Shown: positions 7,274-9,128 of the stretch, piece after piece
How positions within the stretch are numbered: position 1 is the first letter of the stretch
Layout of the letters: each line of letters begins with the position of its first letter
Translations under genes and position numbers: made by a program
Notes under the pieces: model-generated
What the model was told of the DNA's origin: nothing
The model's database searches: none
The model's input: the letters and a program-made list of their open reading frames with translations, nothing else
Assembly (NCBI GenBank): GCA_963558185.1
Contig: CAUWFE010000039.1
Location: 1 to 9,128, forward strand
DNA: 9,128 bases
DNA from: UMGS1663 sp963558185
GTDB taxonomy: Bacteria > Bacillota > Clostridia > TANB77 > CAG-508
Direction of reading: 5' to 3'

Positions 7274-7822
7274 TTAAAATAATTCTTTTATATTTGCCAT
7301 GAAAATAATTTGTTCAATAATATCTATAATTGAATATACTAAAAAGGCAATTCCTATTGCTGCTAATATTGCTGTTGAATTAAATATAACATATAAGCCA
7401 CAAACTAACATAATAATAGCTAATACTAAAGTATAAATCCATGCTCTATTATTTACCTTATTTTTCAATTTAATAGATACATTTAATCTAACTAATGCAC
7501 TATATATAATCCATACACCAACAATTAAATTTAAAAATGTGGCTATCATATTGCTATATATTATTGTTACTATTCCTAAAATAATTGCTAATATTCCAAA
7601 AATAATATCGAAGTTGTAAAAATCACTTTTCCCTCTAGCATATATGTATCCTATAACTCTTGCTATTCCTATAACTATAAATATTCCACCTAATATATAA
7701 GAAATAACCTTAATTGTTTCTTCTGGCTTCCATATTAATATAATTCCTAAAAGTGCAAATATTGCAGATATTAGTATAGAAATCCATCCAGATTTTTTTA
7801 ATATTTTTTGCATATAATCCAT
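7274..7822 (-). CDS. DUF308/HdeD-like six-helix membrane protein
   Basis: A 182-residue, strongly hydrophobic protein with six predicted membrane helices (about 12-30, 38-61, 71-89, 93-111, 127-147, 150-170). The length, even helix spacing, short loops and glycine-rich pairs such as LGGIFIVIGIARVI (44-57) and FGILAIILGIV (75-85) fit the DUF308 (HdeD) family. In E. coli HdeD is an inner-membrane protein of the acid-resistance locus; in Firmicutes the role is unknown, so no acid-stress function is claimed. The first Met is preferred over Met4 because AAAGGAGG lies 9 nt upstream of it. It is monocistronic: its own promoter lies 35 nt upstream, a terminator separates it from the gene behind, and it shares the convergent terminator with the acyltransferase operon. 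Confidence 0.87.
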   Translation of the reverse strand: MDYMQKILKKSGWISILISAIFALLGIILIWKPEETIKVISYILGGIFIVIGIARVIGYIYARGKSDFYNFDIIFGILAIILGIVTIIYSNMIATFLNLIVGVWIIYSALVRLNVSIKLKNKVNNRAWIYTLVLAIIMLVCGLYVIFNSTAILAAIGIAFLVYSIIDIIEQIIFMANIKELF

Positions 7823-7856
7823 ATTTTATTGCCTCCTTTTTCATTTATTTTCTTAC

Positions 7857-7885
7857 ATTTTACCACTAGTATTTTATATAGTCAA
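7857..7885 (-). promoter_or_regulatory. Extended -10 promoter for DUF308 gene
   Basis: On the minus strand TTGACT (7885-7880) and TAAAAT (7862-7857) are 17 nt apart, and TGG directly precedes the -10, forming an extended -10 (TGn). Transcription would begin near 7850, about 28 nt before the start codon and just ahead of AAAGGAGG. Confidence 0.75.
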
Positions 7886-7894
7886 ATATTTTAT

Positions 7895-8000
7895 AAAACT
7901 TTGATAAAGTCGCTTGATTTCTAAGTAAATTAGTGTTATAAATATAAATAATTTATATGAGTTCATAAATTATTTACTAAAAAAGCGTATCAAAGATTTT
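7895..8000. repeat. Nested imperfect inverted repeat
   Basis: This is the main content of the gene-free stretch 7886-8054. Outer arms: AAAACTTTGATA (7895-7906) plus CGCTT (7911-7915), with a 4-nt bulge, are complementary to AAGCGTATCAAAG (7983-7995) plus TTTT (7997-8000). Inside is a perfect 12-bp hairpin, TAAATAATTTAT (7945-7956) with ATAAATTATTTA (7965-7976), loop ATGAGTTC; AGTAAAT (7924-7930) could instead pair with ATTTACT (7972-7978). The right arm is shared with the terminator at 7984-8029, so the two folds exclude each other. No open reading frame with a ribosome binding site is seen. It may be a small structured RNA, a decayed palindromic element or chance in AT-rich DNA. Confidence 0.6.
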
Positions 8001-8029
8001 CTATATTTTAAGATAATCTAAGATACGCT
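7979..8029 (-). terminator. Terminator after GT-C remnant
   Basis: On the minus strand AGCGTATC (8029-8022) pairs with GATACGCT (7991-7984) over 8 bp. After a 2x2 internal loop, AGATT/AATCT (8019-8015 with 7998-7994) adds 5 bp. The stem is followed directly by TTTTTT (7984-7979, counting the last stem T) then AG. It lies about 25 nt past the stop of the membrane glycosyltransferase gene. The plus-strand side has only ATAATTTTTATG, so it is mainly a minus-strand terminator. Confidence 0.82.
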
Positions 8030-8054
8030 ATAATTTTTATGTTTCTCTATTTTT

Positions 8055-9068
8055 TTATTTTGTTATTACTATATAATCTCCAAATTGTTTAGTTTGTTTA
8101 TTTTCTACATTATATTTTTGTAATTCACTATTAGGAATAATTGCTGCTCCATTTTCTTCCATAAGATTTATTGCTTTTTGAACCTCATTTTCATCTTTTA
8201 TTTCACACATAAATATATCTTTTATAAGTCTTTTATATTGTATATATATTTTGATATTTGTATCTTTTGTGGGATTTGTATAAAATGCATATTTTTTATC
8301 TTGCTCTTGTATATATTCTATTGCATGTATATATCCTTTAGAAAAACACCATGATTGTTCTATTTTTTTATGATAATCTGCAAAAAATACTACATTATAT
8401 AAAATAAATAAAATTGCATATATTCCTATTATTGTAGAAATAAATATTTTTTTATTTTTTATTTTTTTATATACTTCATATATTCCCATAGCTGTTAATA
8501 TTATCATTGGGTACCATATAGAATTTAATCTATTAATATTTGTCATATTTATAAATATTCCTGTTATTATACTTGTTATGATCCATATTTGTAATATTTT
8601 TATTGCTATATTTTTTTGTTCTTTTTTATTTTCCCATAATTTATATATTGCAATAATAATAAATATAATAGAAATATGATAAATTGTTCCAAAATATGGT
8701 GTTCCATTCCATATAACGCTATCATATTGCCCTAAAATTAAGCTTATTGTATATGTAATATTTATAAATAATTGAAAAAATATATTTTGCTTCGTAAAAA
8801 ATAGCATACCATCAGTTCTTCTATTATGTTCAAAATATTGTATTGTAATTGGTCCTATATTAATATCTTGTTTTATTTTAAATGCATTTATAAAATACAT
8901 TAAATATATTGGTAAAGAAATTATTAAATATGTTATTATACAAAATATAAGTTCTTTTATTGTTACTTTTTTTTGCTTTATTGCATATATTGCCATTATA
9001 ATTAAAAATATTGGTATAAAATATGTTGCAATGCCATATGTATACATTGTTAAGCCAAAGAATAACAT
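8055..9068 (-). CDS. Truncated GT-C (PMT/GT39-like) membrane glycosyltransferase
   Basis: A 337-residue open frame resembling the C-terminal part of bacterial PMT/ArnT-like (GT39-type, GT-C fold) enzymes, which move sugars from polyprenyl-phosphate donors outside the membrane. Visible parts: LFFGLTMYTYG near the start, matching an internal helix of the family; about six membrane helices (9-29, 38-60, 129-143, 157-174, 183-199, 208-229); an external loop with GQYDSVIWNGTPYFGTIY (113-130); a soluble C-terminal tail (230-337). The N-terminal helices and the first external loop with the catalytic acidic residue, usually some 150-200 residues, are absent. In frame, TGA (9086-9084) and TAA (9107-9105) lie just upstream, and no ribosome binding site precedes ATG 9068 or Met8. 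The residues encoded between the TGA and the ATG (HIYIS) still look family-like. It is therefore probably a broken gene; the printed start is only the first available ATG. Full-length identity is inferred from general resemblance, not an alignment. Confidence 0.72.
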   Translation of the reverse strand: MLFFGLTMYTYGIATYFIPIFLIIMAIYAIKQKKVTIKELIFCIITYLIISLPIYLMYFINAFKIKQDINIGPITIQYFEHNRRTDGMLFFTKQNIFFQLFINITYTISLILGQYDSVIWNGTPYFGTIYHISIIFIIIAIYKLWENKKEQKNIAIKILQIWIITSIITGIFINMTNINRLNSIWYPMIILTAMGIYEVYKKIKNKKIFISTIIGIYAILFILYNVVFFADYHKKIEQSWCFSKGYIHAIEYIQEQDKKYAFYTNPTKDTNIKIYIQYKRLIKDIFMCEIKDENEVQKAINLMEENGAAIIPNSELQKYNVENKQTKQFGDYIVITK

Positions 9069-9083
9069 TGAAATGTATATGTG

Positions 9084-9128
9084 TCAATGATGTGAAACAA
9101 AATCTTAAAAAAATTGTAGTATCATTGA
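9084..9128. repeat. 8-bp inverted repeat at window edge
   Basis: TCAATGAT (9084-9091) and ATCATTGA (9121-9128) form a perfect inverted repeat around 29 nt containing an A-run. The inner flanks are also loosely similar (GTGAAACAA against ACTACAA when inverted). The right copy ends exactly at the last base, so its true extent is unknown. It overlaps the TGA that closes the truncated GT-C frame. It may be part of an insertion element end, a hairpin or chance. Confidence 0.45.

Noticed and set aside
7895..8029. CRISPR array
   Set aside because: The repeated arms are few, in inverted orientation, of unequal spacing and form a terminator; there are no regular direct repeats or cas genes.
9084..9086. 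Reassigned TGA codon restoring a longer GT-C frame
   Set aside because: Trp is encoded by TGG throughout the window, and an in-frame TAA follows only 18 nt further upstream, so recoding TGA would not restore the gene.
8878..9087. 69-codon minus-strand frame overlapping the GT-C gene start
   Set aside because: It is a +1-type shadow of the GT-C frame, rich in Asn, Ile and Tyr, with no family resemblance. I considered it as the missing N-terminus after a frameshift, but its upstream residues do not look like a GT-C helix or catalytic loop.

Overview
The window is very AT-rich DNA (clearly under about 30% G+C by eye) with tightly packed genes, AGGAGG-type ribosome binding sites, short hairpin terminators with T-tracts and SigA-like promoters (TTGxxx-17-TATAAT). 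TAA and TAG serve as stops, and TGG encodes Trp. Together with the gene families (Tex, a YbiT/YkpA-type ABC-F, DUF378, CorA, a PlsC-like acyltransferase with a clostridial-style N-terminus) this points to a low-GC Firmicute, most likely a Clostridia member such as a gut-associated clostridium. No tRNA, rRNA, CRISPR array or phage module is visible. No intergenic stretch exceeds 300 bases.

Left block (1-5255, minus strand): transcription runs right to left. corA (Mg2+ channel/transporter) is followed by a small DUF378 membrane protein, then a strong terminator. The terminator's T-tract touches the -35 box of the next promoter, which drives an ABC-F ATPase and, 35 nt further, tex (RNA-binding S1 protein). 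Both of the latter act on translation or nucleic-acid machinery. A hairpin just after the tex stop closes the unit.

Middle block (5293-7263, plus strand): a promoter divergent from the corA promoter drives a GT4 glycosyltransferase whose last 26 nt overlap the start of a PlsC-like acyltransferase. The pair is probably translationally coupled and plausibly makes or remodels a membrane glycolipid; that role is inference. A hairpin with T-tracts on both sides ends this operon and also the convergent gene to its right.

Right block (7239-9128, minus strand): a six-helix DUF308/HdeD-like membrane protein has its own extended -10 promoter. Upstream of it is a gene-free stretch of about 170 nt full of inverted repeats, one of them a terminator. 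Beyond that is the C-terminal two-thirds of a GT-C/PMT-type membrane glycosyltransferase. Its N-terminal catalytic part is missing: stops close the frame, no ribosome binding site is seen, and an 8-bp inverted repeat sits exactly at the window edge. This suggests a gene broken by rearrangement, insertion or an assembly boundary.

Most of the window is ordinary chromosomal housekeeping. The most interesting points are the one-sided loss of ATPase motifs in the ABC-F protein, the competing hairpins at 7895-8029, the coupled GT4/acyltransferase pair and the truncated GT-C gene with its flanking inverted repeat. I found no convincing novel defence or mobile system.
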